Below are positions 40,501-47,316 of a DNA stretch of 64,000 bases, in pieces. The first letter of the stretch is position 1; each line of letters starts with the position of its first letter. The stretch is from Plecoglossus altivelis. Its lineage: Eukaryota > Chordata > Actinopteri > Osmeriformes > Plecoglossidae. The stretch spans positions 5,802,720 through 5,866,719 of the forward strand of contig BROE01000005.1 in assembly GCA_036571765.1 (NCBI GenBank), read 5' to 3'. The notes under the pieces are model-generated. The model was given only the letters and a program-made list of their open reading frames with translations. It was not told where the DNA came from and did no database searches. The position numbers and the translations under genes were made by a program.

Positions 40501-40818
40501 ATGCCTTACCTTTTTGTGTCTGTCTTTGAAAGGCAATGCTGGCCATTGCATCTCCTGTAAAAAGTCTTGCCAATGTTTCTGGTCCTGATCTGATGAGATG
40601 AAGACGATTTCCAATTTGTCTTTGTGCTCAGAGGATTTTTTGAACTTGCTGTAAAACTCACAGAGACTGGCGTTAAACTGCTTGCAAGGGCCGTTAAGGC
40701 TACAACCGAAGTAGAGACCGACCAGAGACAGCTTGCTGCCCAGGGCTTGCACATCTACCTCGGCTTTCTCGCTGTTCACGAGCCGCTCCCCGAGAAGATT
40801 CACCAGAAACTCCGACAT
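116..40818 (-). CDS. nxn: nucleoredoxin, coding exons 1-7 (3' end off window)
   Basis: Thioredoxin-fold oxidoreductase that, from family knowledge, binds Dishevelled in a redox-dependent way and restrains Wnt/beta-catenin signalling in cytosol and nucleus. Seven exons join in frame: 40510-40818, 6003-6120, 4588-4721, 2795-2895, 2540-2646, 1170-1349, 116-240, giving 358 codons. All introns are GT-AG and phases agree at every junction. Residues 1-103 form the N-terminal thioredoxin-like part; W187-C188-P189-P190-C191 is the catalytic WCPPC; residues about 143-260 are the central thioredoxin domain and 258-358 the start of the C-terminal one. Alignment to remembered human nucleoredoxin (435 aa) is nearly collinear, leaving roughly 60 residues for a final exon beyond position 1. 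The human N-terminal alanine/glycine-rich insert is absent. The start ATG has G at -3. Intron 1 is 34.4 kb. Confidence 0.96.
861..1240 (-). repeat. 74-bp tandem array copying the nxn exon 6 end and donor
   Basis: The anchor cccac occurs at 873, 947, 1021, 1095 and 1169, exactly 74 bp apart. The rightmost unit is the genuine end of nxn exon 6. The four units to the left lie in intron 6 and each repeat the coding block that reads QLHEGPxLVLFV, the donor core, and a short intronic segment. Several copies also carry a gcag before the coding-like part, so each resembles a mini-exon of about 35 nt. Unit divergence is low, suggesting recent expansion. Confidence 0.9.
1170..1349 (-). CDS. nxn: nxn exon 6 (residues 257-317)
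   Basis: Acceptor taccag, donor gtgagt. Encodes IPTLILLDTEGHMITRQGRV, EVLNDPECRLFPWHPRPVLE and ESNAVQLHEGPCLVLFV plus a split aspartate. The IPT cis-proline of the central thioredoxin domain is here. The 3' end of this exon with its donor is the rightmost unit of a five-copy 74-bp tandem array that runs on into intron 6. Confidence 0.95.
1440..1750. repeat. CT-rich low-complexity tract, nxn intron 5
   Basis: Runs of ccctctccctctct and related motifs on the plus strand (GA-rich on the nxn sense strand). No coding signal; open frames here are compositional. Confidence 0.8.
1852..1912. repeat. (TG)n microsatellite
   Basis: TG repeats interrupted by two TACA(C/T) steps, inside nxn intron 5. Confidence 0.85.
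2068..2310. repeat. GA-rich low-complexity tract
   Basis: Imperfect gagagagaagagggaggg repeats within nxn intron 5. Both strands stay open because stop codons are rare in this composition. Confidence 0.8.
2540..2646 (-). CDS. nxn: nxn exon 5 (residues 221-257)
   Basis: Acceptor ctgcag, donor gtacgg. Encodes SEDSFTQYFSEMPWLAVPYS then DEARRSRLNRLYGIQ, matching human SEESFKQYFSEMPWLAVPYT. This covers the helix and strand region following the CPPC loop. Confidence 0.96.
2725..2750. repeat. (TG)13 microsatellite in nxn intron 4
   Basis: Perfect TG run inside a 148-bp intron. On the sense strand it is a CA repeat beginning about 45 nt after the exon 4 donor. Confidence 0.9.
2795..2895 (-). CDS. 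nxn: nxn exon 4 (residues 188-221, catalytic CPPC)
   Basis: Acceptor gatgcag, donor gtgaga. Begins directly with CPPCRSLTRVLVETYR and ends FEIVFVSAD plus the split arginine codon. The two active-site cysteines are residues 188 and 191. The acceptor has a TG-rich rather than pyrimidine-rich tract upstream. Confidence 0.96.
2908..2945. repeat. (CA)n/(CG)n mixed microsatellite at the nxn exon 4 acceptor
   Basis: Alternating purine-pyrimidine run of cacgcacacacgcgc type. On the nxn sense strand it gives a TG/CG-rich segment in the position where a pyrimidine tract is normally found. Confidence 0.85.
3621..3863. repeat. 20-bp minisatellite, nxn intron 3
   Basis: About 12 head-to-tail copies with core gaggctggggt and a variable half (cagagctgc, gagagctga, ctgggccgt). 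The core recurs every 20 bp at 3621, 3641, 3661, 3681, 3701 and onward. Confidence 0.92.
4588..4721 (-). CDS. nxn: nxn exon 3 (residues 143-187)
   Basis: Acceptor cccag, donor gtgagc. Encodes GLEFPWGPKPFAEVVAGPLL, then RNNRQTTDSSSLEG and VGVYFSAHW. The last codon is the tryptophan of the WCPPC active site; the cysteines are in exon 4. Phase 1 in, phase 0 out. Confidence 0.96.
4726..4835. repeat. GA-rich tract before the nxn exon 3 acceptor
   Basis: GA-rich on plus, so CT-rich on the sense strand, starting about 5 nt upstream of the exon 3 acceptor at 4721 and extending about 110 nt. It serves as, or has expanded from, the polypyrimidine tract. Confidence 0.75.
5131..5215. repeat. (CT)n microsatellite, nxn intron 2
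   Basis: Near-perfect CT repeat followed by imperfect ctgtctctctc units. Confidence 0.88.
5908..5965. repeat. GT-rich microsatellite downstream of the nxn exon 2 donor
   Basis: Imperfect TG repeats about 40-95 nt after the exon 2 donor. They read as CA-rich in the transcript. Confidence 0.8.
6003..6120 (-). CDS. nxn: nxn exon 2 (residues 104-143)
   Basis: Acceptor tttttcag, donor gtgggt. Encodes MRLWNKYKVTSVPSLVF followed by VDATTGKVVCRNGLLVVRDDPT, matching the human block LWNKYRISNIPSLIFLDATTGK. The VPSL cis-proline strand belongs to the first thioredoxin-like module. Phase 0 in, phase 1 out. Confidence 0.96.
6125..6490. repeat. long (GAGACA/GAGAGC)n tract before the nxn exon 2 acceptor
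   Basis: About 365 bp of almost pure purine on plus, i.e. an unbroken CT/TGTC pyrimidine tract on the sense strand ending a few bases before the exon 2 acceptor at 6121. Long open frames on both strands here (arginine/glutamate or serine/leucine repeats) are compositional. Confidence 0.92.
9961..10013. repeat. (GCAC)n(AC)n microsatellite
   Basis: About seven GCAC units followed by an AC run, in nxn intron 1. Confidence 0.92.
10277..10432. repeat. 23-bp minisatellite
   Basis: Unit cagagggaggatggaggtgg plus about 3 bases; copies start at 10331, 10354, 10377 and 10400, with degenerate copies to the left. Confidence 0.88.
10938..11008. repeat. short CCAACC/CCTCAACC repeat
   Basis: A 24-bp and a 12-18-bp repetition of ccccaacctccgcctcaa type. 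It resembles a degenerate telomere-like C-rich strand but is irregular. Confidence 0.65.
11844..11912. repeat. (AG)n microsatellite
   Basis: AG runs interrupted by tagg/tagc at intervals of 20-25 bp. Confidence 0.85.
12634..12722. repeat. 40-bp tandem duplication
   Basis: Two copies of a unit containing gagaatgaactggagaaag, starting 40 bp apart (12644 and 12684), in a GA-rich setting. Confidence 0.8.
13674..13702. repeat. (AC)14 microsatellite
   Basis: Perfect AC repeat following gccgggt in nxn intron 1. Confidence 0.92.
15290..15762. repeat. 19-bp / 12-bp minisatellite
   Basis: About 30 units of agacaggctcaagactcag type. A 19-bp form alternates with shorter forms lacking the second half (agacaggctcaag) and with a tccaggg variant near the right end. 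It gives open frames on the plus strand rich in glutamine and arginine that I regard as artefacts. Confidence 0.93.
17719..18150. repeat. 24-bp minisatellite, about 18 copies
   Basis: Unit gcctctacagaacccatcct plus 4 variable bases (gcta, gcag, gctg, agca). The period is exactly 24, divisible by three, so frames stay open across the array on both strands. No start context, splice sites or homology supports a gene. Confidence 0.95.
18658..18672. repeat. poly-G tract (15 G)
   Basis: Uninterrupted G run after an agggga lead-in, in nxn intron 1. Confidence 0.85.
20334..20368. repeat. (GT)n microsatellite
   Basis: Near-perfect GT run in nxn intron 1. Confidence 0.92.
20890..20976. repeat. 9-bp gagaggagg/gagaggtgg repeat
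   Basis: About nine tandem copies of a 9-bp unit, alternating gagaggagg and gagaggtgg with a gagaagagg variant. Confidence 0.85.
22189..22342. repeat. 23-bp minisatellite enclosed by perfect inverted repeats
   Basis: The 23-bp arms 22189-22211 and 22320-22342 are exact reverse complements (arm core gaacagctagcacaaactca). Between them lie about five copies of a 23-bp unit, tgcagccgagaaccttgagt plus ttg; exact copies begin at 22261, 22284 and 22307. The left arm also folds on itself through gcacaaact / agtttgtgc. No terminal duplication is evident and no coding capacity is seen. Confidence 0.9.
23081..23300. mobile_element. fold-back MITE, Angel-like
   Basis: The first 80 bases (from agatcagggg, with tccaatcctggtcctcgagg) pair with the last 80 (ctcgaggaccaggattgga to ctgatct). 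The middle, with ccagcacac and gtgtgctgg, pairs too, giving a nearly continuous 220-bp hairpin. Fish genomes carry many short fold-back elements with related sequence (the Angel class is one described group). It is non-autonomous and has no open frame. Family assignment is from memory, and a target-site duplication is not clear. Confidence 0.7.
24890..25105. repeat. 25-bp C-rich minisatellite
   Basis: Core ggccctgcaccccag at 24901, 24926 and 24951 (25-bp period) with shortened cagccctgcagcccagc and cacagggccc variants to the right. Open frames here (proline/alanine/glutamine on plus; glycine/leucine/tryptophan/alanine on minus) are compositional. Confidence 0.92.
25483..25508. repeat. (AC)13 microsatellite
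   Basis: Perfect AC run in nxn intron 1. Confidence 0.92.
26496..26524. repeat. poly-C tract (29 C)
   Basis: Uninterrupted C run, the longest homopolymer seen in the window. The true length may be affected by sequencing error. Confidence 0.85.
27130..27222. repeat. GT-rich microsatellite cluster
   Basis: Three GT runs separated by agtgcg, agcaca and tttg interruptions. Confidence 0.85.
28512..28546. repeat. T14-G21 double homopolymer
   Basis: Fourteen T followed directly by twenty-one G on plus (C21-A14 on the nxn sense strand). Confidence 0.85.
29776..29794. repeat. poly-G tract (19 G)
   Basis: Uninterrupted G run after gggggctg; with its neighbours it could form a quadruplex. Confidence 0.82.
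32624..32642. repeat. poly-G tract (19 G)
   Basis: Uninterrupted G run preceded by ggggaggtggggt. Confidence 0.82.
36010..36212. repeat. (AC)n compound microsatellite
   Basis: About 200 bp of AC repeats with actac, accac and aac interruptions; several perfect stretches exceed 20 bp. Confidence 0.93.
40510..40818 (-). CDS. nxn: nxn exon 1 (residues 1-103)
   Basis: Starts MSEFLVNLLGERL and ends FKDRHKK just before donor gtaagg, phase 0. It contains the conserved GLYFGCSL and EIVFISSDQDQKHWQDF blocks of the N-terminal thioredoxin-like domain. The family cysteine pair C-S-L-x-x-P-C is present in the reading CSLNGPC. Confidence 0.96.
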
Positions 40819-42136
40819 CGCAGCTGCTCGAGTCCTTGAAACAGACCCTTGTAATTCCGTTATCTAAGCGAGACTTGAAGATTGAAACGGAAAGCCACAC
40901 TGACAACCAACACTCAATCGTCCTCCACCGCCAAATCCTTGTCGTACGATGAAATGTGCTCACGATAGACTAGGCTCACTACCGTTTTACCACTCTCTCA
41001 ATCTCAGCTCGATACACACCACTGAGGTGTGCAGGAATGCGCTCTAGTTATATTCTTCAGTAACCGTGGTTGCGCGCCCCTCCGTTAAAATCCCCGCAAG
41101 TCTTTAATGACATCTAGTTATAAAATGGCGATATTGCAAAGCCTATCAATATCTTGCATTTAAATATTGGTTTTCTATAATTATATGACAATATAATCTA
41201 CTGGTATTACTGGATGAGTCGTAAATTATTTGGGAATTTTAAAACCGGACTTCTTTTTTTGGCTGGCGTTATAGTGACTCTTCACATAGCCTTGGCCAAA
41301 ACTCAGATCAAGTTTATAGGCTGGCTGGTTGGGTTGTCTACACGATTCTTTTTTAGTTGCCCACCAACTAAAAAAATATTTAAATGTAAATGTTGAAAAT
41401 CTATTGTTTTTCTAAATAAACAGATGACATCAGTTTCTAGAAGGGGGGGAAAAGGAAAACAATTTTCAAACATTTTCTAAATAGGAAGGCATGAGTGCCA
41501 CCTACTGTCCCTCTGGCGAGAATCAGATGGAGAATTCCTTGTAAAGTATTTGACAGGAGATAAAACCCCTTTTAATGTTTTTTATATTAAAATGTGAACG
41601 CACAAAAAAACACACAAAAATAATCATCCATTTCACATTTTATTCGTCTCGCGTAACCAACATGAATGTTAAGATCAAGTCAACGCAATCACAGCACGAC
41701 AGAAAGCACATATCCTATTTTAAATTGATGTGTACTTATTAGTCTACCGTTTAAGTCCATAATCACAAATCATGAAATTCAGTTACTTTCCTCTGCACAG
41801 TATTCAACAAGTTAACAAAGCAGAGGGTATGTCATAGGTTTCGAAAATACCTTCATTATTTCATACATTTGCTAATCCCCACTGATGTATAAAATCAATC
41901 CACAATTCTACTAAGGCCTCAGGTTGCAATTTGTTAGATCATTTGAATACATTTATAGACATTCACTGATTGGTAGTCTTGCTACTCTGACTATTCAATT
42001 TATTTTAAATTGGAACCTAATGAACACAAATGTATTTTGTAGTGAAAGGTAATTTAATGAGAAACGTAGGATAAGTGTTTCACCCCGGCACAGATACAGG
42101 GAGCATATGGATTATGACAGAGAGGATGTTGCTCTT
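40819..42136 (-). promoter_or_regulatory. nxn 5' flank / txndc17 3' flank spacer
   Basis: A 1.3-kb gap between the nxn start and the txndc17 stop, both genes on minus. The right part should hold the txndc17 3' UTR and the part near 40819-41100 the nxn 5' UTR and promoter. I see no clear TATA box in sense orientation and no other open reading frame of interest; the middle is AT-rich unique sequence. Confidence 0.5.
41999..42004 (-). other. candidate txndc17 poly(A) signal
   Basis: AATAAA on the minus strand about 135 nt past the txndc17 stop. A second AATAAA at 41639-41644 is a possible distal site. Confidence 0.5.
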
Positions 42137-42205
42137 TTAATCCTCGGTGAACATCATTCTCACCAAGTCTGCCTTGAAGCACTCCTCCTCCACCAGCTTC
42201 TGAGG
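42137..42205 (-). CDS. txndc17: txndc17 exon 4 (residues 102-123, stop)
   Basis: Acceptor tttcag. Encodes PQKLVEEECFKADLVRMMFT, ED and stop TAA at 42137-42139. Matches human [22 protein letters not shown]. Confidence 0.97.
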   Translation of the reverse strand, partial: PQKLVEEECFKADLVRMMFTED

Positions 42206-43347
42206 CTGAAAATGGACAAATTCACATACTTGTTACTTGCTGGCGTCCAATAAAATAACAATTCAGATCACCCTTTTCATTTTTGTTCGTTTTTTCTTCT
42301 TCAATGAGATTGTCAAGTTGTTGAAATGTTAAACGCACGAGGAAGAAAATGGAACTTTCCAGATCATCTTTCAAATAATGCTGTTTTAGCAGAACTTCTG
42401 AGCTGATCGTACTTACTGTCTGACAGATATCTTGTGAAAGTATTATATGAATGCTAGTGTGAGAAAGACATCATTCTCTTCTTACCGTTCCATATCGAAG
42501 CAGAGTGGGAACCCCACTTAGTTTAAGAGTCTTCTTAAATGCATTACTTGGATCTTTCCAACTAAAGAAATGCACAAAATTAAACATAACAGGAAGAATA
42601 CATACACTTAACAGGGATTACATTTCATTAGCCCATGTCTATTAGGATTTTTATTCTGAATAAGTCATAGACTAAATAGGATATATTTGATAAGTCATAA
42701 TTACATACGGTCATATTTAAGTAGGCCTAAATTAGGATGAATTGCAGAATGGAGGAAAGTCGCTTGGAGTAAATGAGGACTTACTAGGTTCTCTCTCCAA
42801 CCTGACAGTAGATGAACACTGAACCGTCAGGAAGGTGGGACATTTCTCCTCGAACCACCGGCTCCGCTGCAGGACAGGAGAGAAGTGAAAACGATATGAA
42901 ACTTGTAGCCACGGTTTGCTTCTGTTCTCATACCAAGTCAGCAGTTATTATTCTCATAGCCCTTCTGCATGGTCACGCCATTGCAAAAATGGTTGATAAA
43001 CCGTATGGAATCAGAAATATACTAGCCGATTTTTTTTGTATGGCACACCTCACCTGCATTCCTATTGTGTGTTATCAAAGGTGTAGGGGAGCCAGTTATC
43101 ATTTTATATGAAGGTGGTGACAGAGTAAATGTTTACTTTGTTAAATGACAGATTCCCAAATGTTTAAAGTGACTGGCATTAAACGAAAGAACGTTAGCTT
43201 ACCTTTTACACAGTCTGGGCACCAGCTCATTCCTTGTGCGTCTTTATTTCCAGAAAAATATACAAAAATATCTTTTCCTTTCCTTTCAGATACCGCATTG
43301 CAAAATTCATCGTAGCCATGAACTTTCACTTCTTCATATTGCGCCAT
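42137..43347 (-). CDS. txndc17: thioredoxin domain-containing protein 17 (TRP14), complete
   Basis: Small cytosolic thioredoxin-fold protein; family members are reduced by thioredoxin reductase 1, reduce L-cystine and selected protein disulfides, and modulate TNF/NF-kB signalling. Four exons, 43203-43347, 42785-42866, 42486-42561 and 42137-42205, splice in frame to 124 codons including stop, i.e. 123 residues, the human length. The active site is W42-C43-P44-D45-C46, at the same positions as in human. VGERTYWKDPSN and the cis-proline strand SGVPTLLRYGT follow, and the C-terminus ends MMFTED. The start has A at -3 and G at +4. It lies head-to-head with kiaa0753, 563 bp start to start, and in tandem upstream of nxn. 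Confidence 0.97.
42486..42561 (-). CDS. txndc17: txndc17 exon 3 (residues 76-101)
   Basis: Acceptor ctttag, donor gtaaga-type. Encodes WKDPSNAFKKTLKLSGVPTL and LRYGT. VPT is the conserved cis-proline motif. Confidence 0.96.
42785..42866 (-). CDS. txndc17: txndc17 exon 2 (residues 49-76)
   Basis: Acceptor ctgcag, donor gtaagt. Encodes EPVVRGEMSHLPDGSVFIYC then QVGERT and a split tyrosine. Matches human [21 protein letters not shown]. Confidence 0.96.
43203..43347 (-). CDS. txndc17: txndc17 exon 1 (residues 1-49)
   Basis: MAQYEEVKVHGYDEF through SWCPDCVK, donor gtaagc, phase 1 out. Contains both catalytic cysteines. Confidence 0.97.
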
Positions 43348-43910
43348 ACTAGAATCAACAGCACACCAATCGAATTACGCAGACGTTGTGGGTTAAATGC
43401 AGGTTAAATACAGGTGTTAGATATGAAAAGGAATGAAGATTGATCGCACACCCTTTGCACTGTGATCTCTTCTGAAGTACTCACGAGCACTTGACTGTAT
43501 GCAGTACTTCCTGTGTATGCAAATATTCTTAAAGTGACACAAAATATACATTCTAGTAAATGTTCTACTACGGTATTTTTCTGTGGTTTAAAATGTTGAG
43601 AATAAAATTATTGAAGACCTTCAATTACATTAATGTAAATGTGATACACCATGTAAGCAAGAAGTACGTCTTATTGTTATATAAGTTAGATCTAAACTAT
43701 TCGTCAATTACTTTGTTTGACAATTTAGACTTTCCGTAAGTTGAAAAAGCCGTTTCCTGTTTTCTGAAGGCGTAGCTTCCCGTTGTCATGGCGGCGTTTC
43801 AAACGTCTGTCTGCAAGCTACTTGCCTCATTAGTAAAATGCTCTTAGTACATAATGACAATTCACTAGATATCTATCACGGTGACATCTACGTTTCTAAA
43901 AGAAACAACA
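43348..43910. promoter_or_regulatory. divergent txndc17 / kiaa0753 promoter
   Basis: 563 bp separate the two start codons, so the region must serve both genes. Visible elements: CCAAT at 43366-43370, ETS-type acttcctg near 43506, octamer ATGCAAAT at 43517-43524, and ATGGCGGC at 43788-43795, which matches the YY1 site often found just downstream of TATA-less start sites. No TATA box stands out in either orientation. The human pair has the same divergent arrangement. Transcription starts are not known. Confidence 0.65.
43788..43847 (+). other. upstream ORF in the presumed kiaa0753 5' leader
   Basis: ATG GCG GCG followed by 16 more codons and TAG, 123 nt upstream of the chosen kiaa0753 start and in the same frame. 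The ATG lies inside the YY1-like motif, so it may be a promoter element rather than a translated start. A second upstream ATG at 43838, in another frame, stays open past the main start and would stop just inside exon 2. Confidence 0.4.
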
Positions 43911-44000
43911 ATGATTTTAGCAGGGCGAGGTCATGCTGCAAAGAGCTGGGTTGCCGTAGGTCAAAATCAGAACCCCGCTACTGGGCTGTCCAAAACACAG
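43911..44000 (+). CDS. kiaa0753: kiaa0753 exon 1 (residues 1-30)
   Basis: Starts MILAGRGHAAKSWVAV and ends LSKTQ before donor gtattg, phase 0. A competing frame from ATG 43838 is open through this exon but enters exon 2 out of phase and stops. Confidence 0.8.
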
Positions 44001-47000
44001 GTATTGTGCTGCTTCAGTCAAGCCATGTTAGCCTTGTAATAACGTAGAGCAAGCTAGTTAGCTAGTGCTAAAGCTACCTATCTGTATGAGCCTACGTAGT
44101 TAAACTGTTTATTATTATTATTACCATTTCATGTTTGGTTATTTTTTTAAATTCCATTGTTTTGGTTTAGCTAGATTAACTGAAAGTACAATAAGGAGCC
44201 AGCGGGATAATTATTAATTTGATCCCTGTTGGCGGTATCACTACTATAGCTTGCTAGGTTAGCTAGTTTAGCTAAAGTGTTGCTAAATTCCAAAACTTTA
44301 ACTCTGAGCTAAACCTGTAAAGTTTATACTCATGACTAAACTAATCAACGGTCTTGATTCCGACAAATATATGTAAACGTGGTCATTTAATTTGGAAGGT
44401 CTCACCTGTTACAAGAGAGGTTTGTGAATTATAATTGACGGTGTTTTTGTAGCTTTTCGAACGTTTGAGGTAATGAGGTTGATAGAATTGCTCGGTAAGG
44501 TCATTGGTGATTGCTAGCTAATAGCTTTCCCATCGATCCCTCTTTTTCTGACACAAGGTCTACAGGTAATGTCAATGTTACTAAATATACAGTTCATTTG
44601 TAATCCTCTCTTGTACAGTTACTGTTTAATAAGGCTGTCCCAGCCAGTGCCTACAAACCTGAATCCAGAGTTGGCCCACCGGCCCCCATTGTGATCGAGA
44701 AGTTAATGGCCAAAGGGGAGGAGCATCTGGATGAAGACAGCACCAGGAGCTCCATGAGCTTCTCTGCTCTCTCAGAGGAGAGGCTGCTGGCTGCAGTCCG
44801 GCTGGCTAAACGAGACCTGAGGCGGAGACGGCAGGAGTCTCTCATCCACTCTCCCATCAGTCCACGGCAACAAGAGAACCATCCGCCTAACAACAGCGCG
44901 GATGTTTTGCCACAGGTTAATACGAGGCTGTATCAGGGATGGTGCAGTTATAGAGAGCTGTATTTCATCAATGTTGTCGTATAAGAGGATTATTCTGTAA
45001 GAAATAATGATCTTTGTTATATCTTGACAACTCTACTTTATTGTGATACATACTTCAAAACCCACCGCCATTCTATCCCAAGCAGAGGTTGGACACAGGG
45101 AGGGTAAAGGCTTCTGTCCCCAAAGAGGAAGTGACCCGGTCTGGAGCCACAGTTCTGGTCTACACCCCTCAGAAGCTGGCTGTCCCTCCCTGGCCTGAGC
45201 AGGGTCTTTCCCCCCCTACCAAGGACCCTGGCCCAGGTCAGCCCAACAGCCAGGAGCCCAAACTCAGCCAGGAGATTCGCAGGCTGCAGAAAGAGCTGGC
45301 CGTCTACATTCAGAGAATTGAGCAGCTGGCTAGCCGAGGTAACGCACAGAAACGGGTCATGTTGTTTCGCGATACAGCTTTTTATGTATACGATCGTATT
45401 AAGGATCCCGTTTGTTGTGTATTTCAGGCAGTTCGCTGGAGAGGCCTCTGGAGCCTGATGAGCAGCGGAGGGTGGAGGTCCGTAGGCAGGAGCAGGCAAC
45501 CCGCTCGGCACGGATCATCTACGTCCTGCAGCAACAGGTGAGTCATACAGTGTGCGACCGCTGTAGACAAAGTAAAGTCAGAACGCCGTCAGTTATCAAC
45601 CTCGCGTTCCGTTGATGCTTGTTCACTGCGTGTGTATTTGCGCAGGTGAAAGAGATTCAAGCGGATATAGATAAGCTCCGTTCCCCCCAAATTCCTCACA
45701 CGAAAAAAGTACGTTGTGCCTCAGTCGTAAGTTATCACGCACCAAACGAAACACTCATCCCATGTCAGTAATCCAACATGAACGAGCATTTGAAGCTCTC
45801 CTATGTTCCTCTGCCAGTCAAAGGCCGTGGACAGACTGGCCGCGGCCCACAGGGGAGCAGTCAGAGCCATGCAGGTCTTCACCAGCCAGCTCTCTGGGCC
45901 GTCCGAGGGCGGAGTGCCTTCCCATTACAAAGAGCTTGGCCAGCTGATTCGCCAGCTCTCTCTGTGCTCTGCCAAGGTGGAGGTTGGCCAGGGCTCCGCC
46001 GTGCCCGAGACGGCACTGGACATCCTGCAGAAGCTGGAGGTCAGATACCGGAGCACGCTGTCCAGTCTTCCACAGTTATCACACATCACACTGGGAGGGA
46101 GGAGGAGGGCGGGGAGAGTGTTTCTTCATTTTACTGTAGTTATGAAAGGCTGTGAATTAAAAGCTATATTTGGTTCGGTGCATGTAGTTATGACACCCAC
46201 ACTGTTTCTTAGGTTTTGTTAGCCTTCTGAGATATCAGACTTGCAGTTCATTTCCTGCTCTTGTGTCATAGACCCTTGAATCAGCACTGAGTAAACGAGC
46301 CGGTCCACAGAGGAGACCCGCCCGAGCTCACAGCTCCTCCCCTGCACGCCGGCGCTCTCCGCATCGCAGCTCGTCGCCTCCCCGTGCAGCCAGGGTCCCT
46401 GCCACCAGGGGGCTCCAAGGGGCCCGGAGAGCCGTGGGCCCCAAGAGGAGCTTTCCTGGTGAGATCTGAGGAGATGCTCCATCTGTCTGAATGAGCCAGC
46501 AGAGAGACGGCCTCATTATTTCTCAAGTCAGCTGTGGCATGGAAATTATATTAGCATTCCGATTAGGATAATTATCTTCTCTTACTCTTTCGGGGCTCAT
46601 GTCTTATAGTTGCAACATCAATATCTTTTGCGAGGCAATTTCATTCGCAATTTTCCAAATCATTTAAAGCAAGTGAACAGCAGAGAGCTTTGCTGCCTCC
46701 GCAGCAGTTGACAAATAGCGTGTCAAGCAAACAGATCTCCTCCAAGGCCTCCGTCTAAATCACCCTCCCTCCCAGTGCCTTATGTGTTTGTTTTCTTCAC
46801 TTGTTCATTAACAATGAGGGGGCTAATCATTCCCATCTCCCGTGGCTCAGCAAATCACCTGAAGGCCTCTTGTTCTGCTGTGTTTGGGCTTCCTGCTGGG
46901 TCTTAATGGCTGCGCCAGGGGGGGGATTTAATGAGGGTCCCTGCTCATGGAGAGAACAGTAGGCTTAAGAGTGCGGTGGGGCCGTGGTCTCTCTGCGGCT

Positions 47001-47260
47001 GCCTGTGCGTGTGACCGGGCAGCACCTGCTGGGTAGGGAGGCCCGCCTGTGAGCTGGGTGCATCTAATGCTTCTTTGTTTCCCTGGCAACAGCTGTACTA
47101 ACAACCTCTCTACATCTTTAAACAAACAGGGACGACTCTGTCCGTGAGTGAGGTCGAAGGTACAGCGTTATACTCGGAGGTCATAAGCGCAGCAACTGTA
47201 CTGAGTGTGATTCTAGAGCAATGTAGCCTAGCGTCGTAGCTCCTGTGATGGATGTTGTCC

Positions 47261-47316
<56 letters not shown>

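Larger units (their letters stand above)
6121..40509 (-). other. nxn: nxn intron 1 (34.4 kb)
   Basis: Bounded by donor gtaagg at 40509 and acceptor tttttcag at 6121. No nested gene, tRNA or recognisable transposase was seen on either strand. It holds many micro- and minisatellites (listed separately), one fold-back element and one inverted-repeat minisatellite. Unique-looking stretches such as 24480-24620, 25120-25300, 26800-26930 and 29100-29220 could be conserved regulatory elements, but this cannot be tested here. From about 37,700 onward the sequence becomes visibly more AT-rich and less repetitive. Confidence 0.85.

Noticed and set aside
42812..43111. 99-codon plus frame antisense to txndc17
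   Set aside because: Overlaps txndc17 exon 2 and intron 1 on the opposite strand; no homology or start context.
43838..44047. Alternative kiaa0753 start giving a 69-codon frame
   Set aside because: It leaves exon 1 in phase 1 and hits a stop just inside exon 2, and it does not resemble the orthologue; treated as an upstream ORF.
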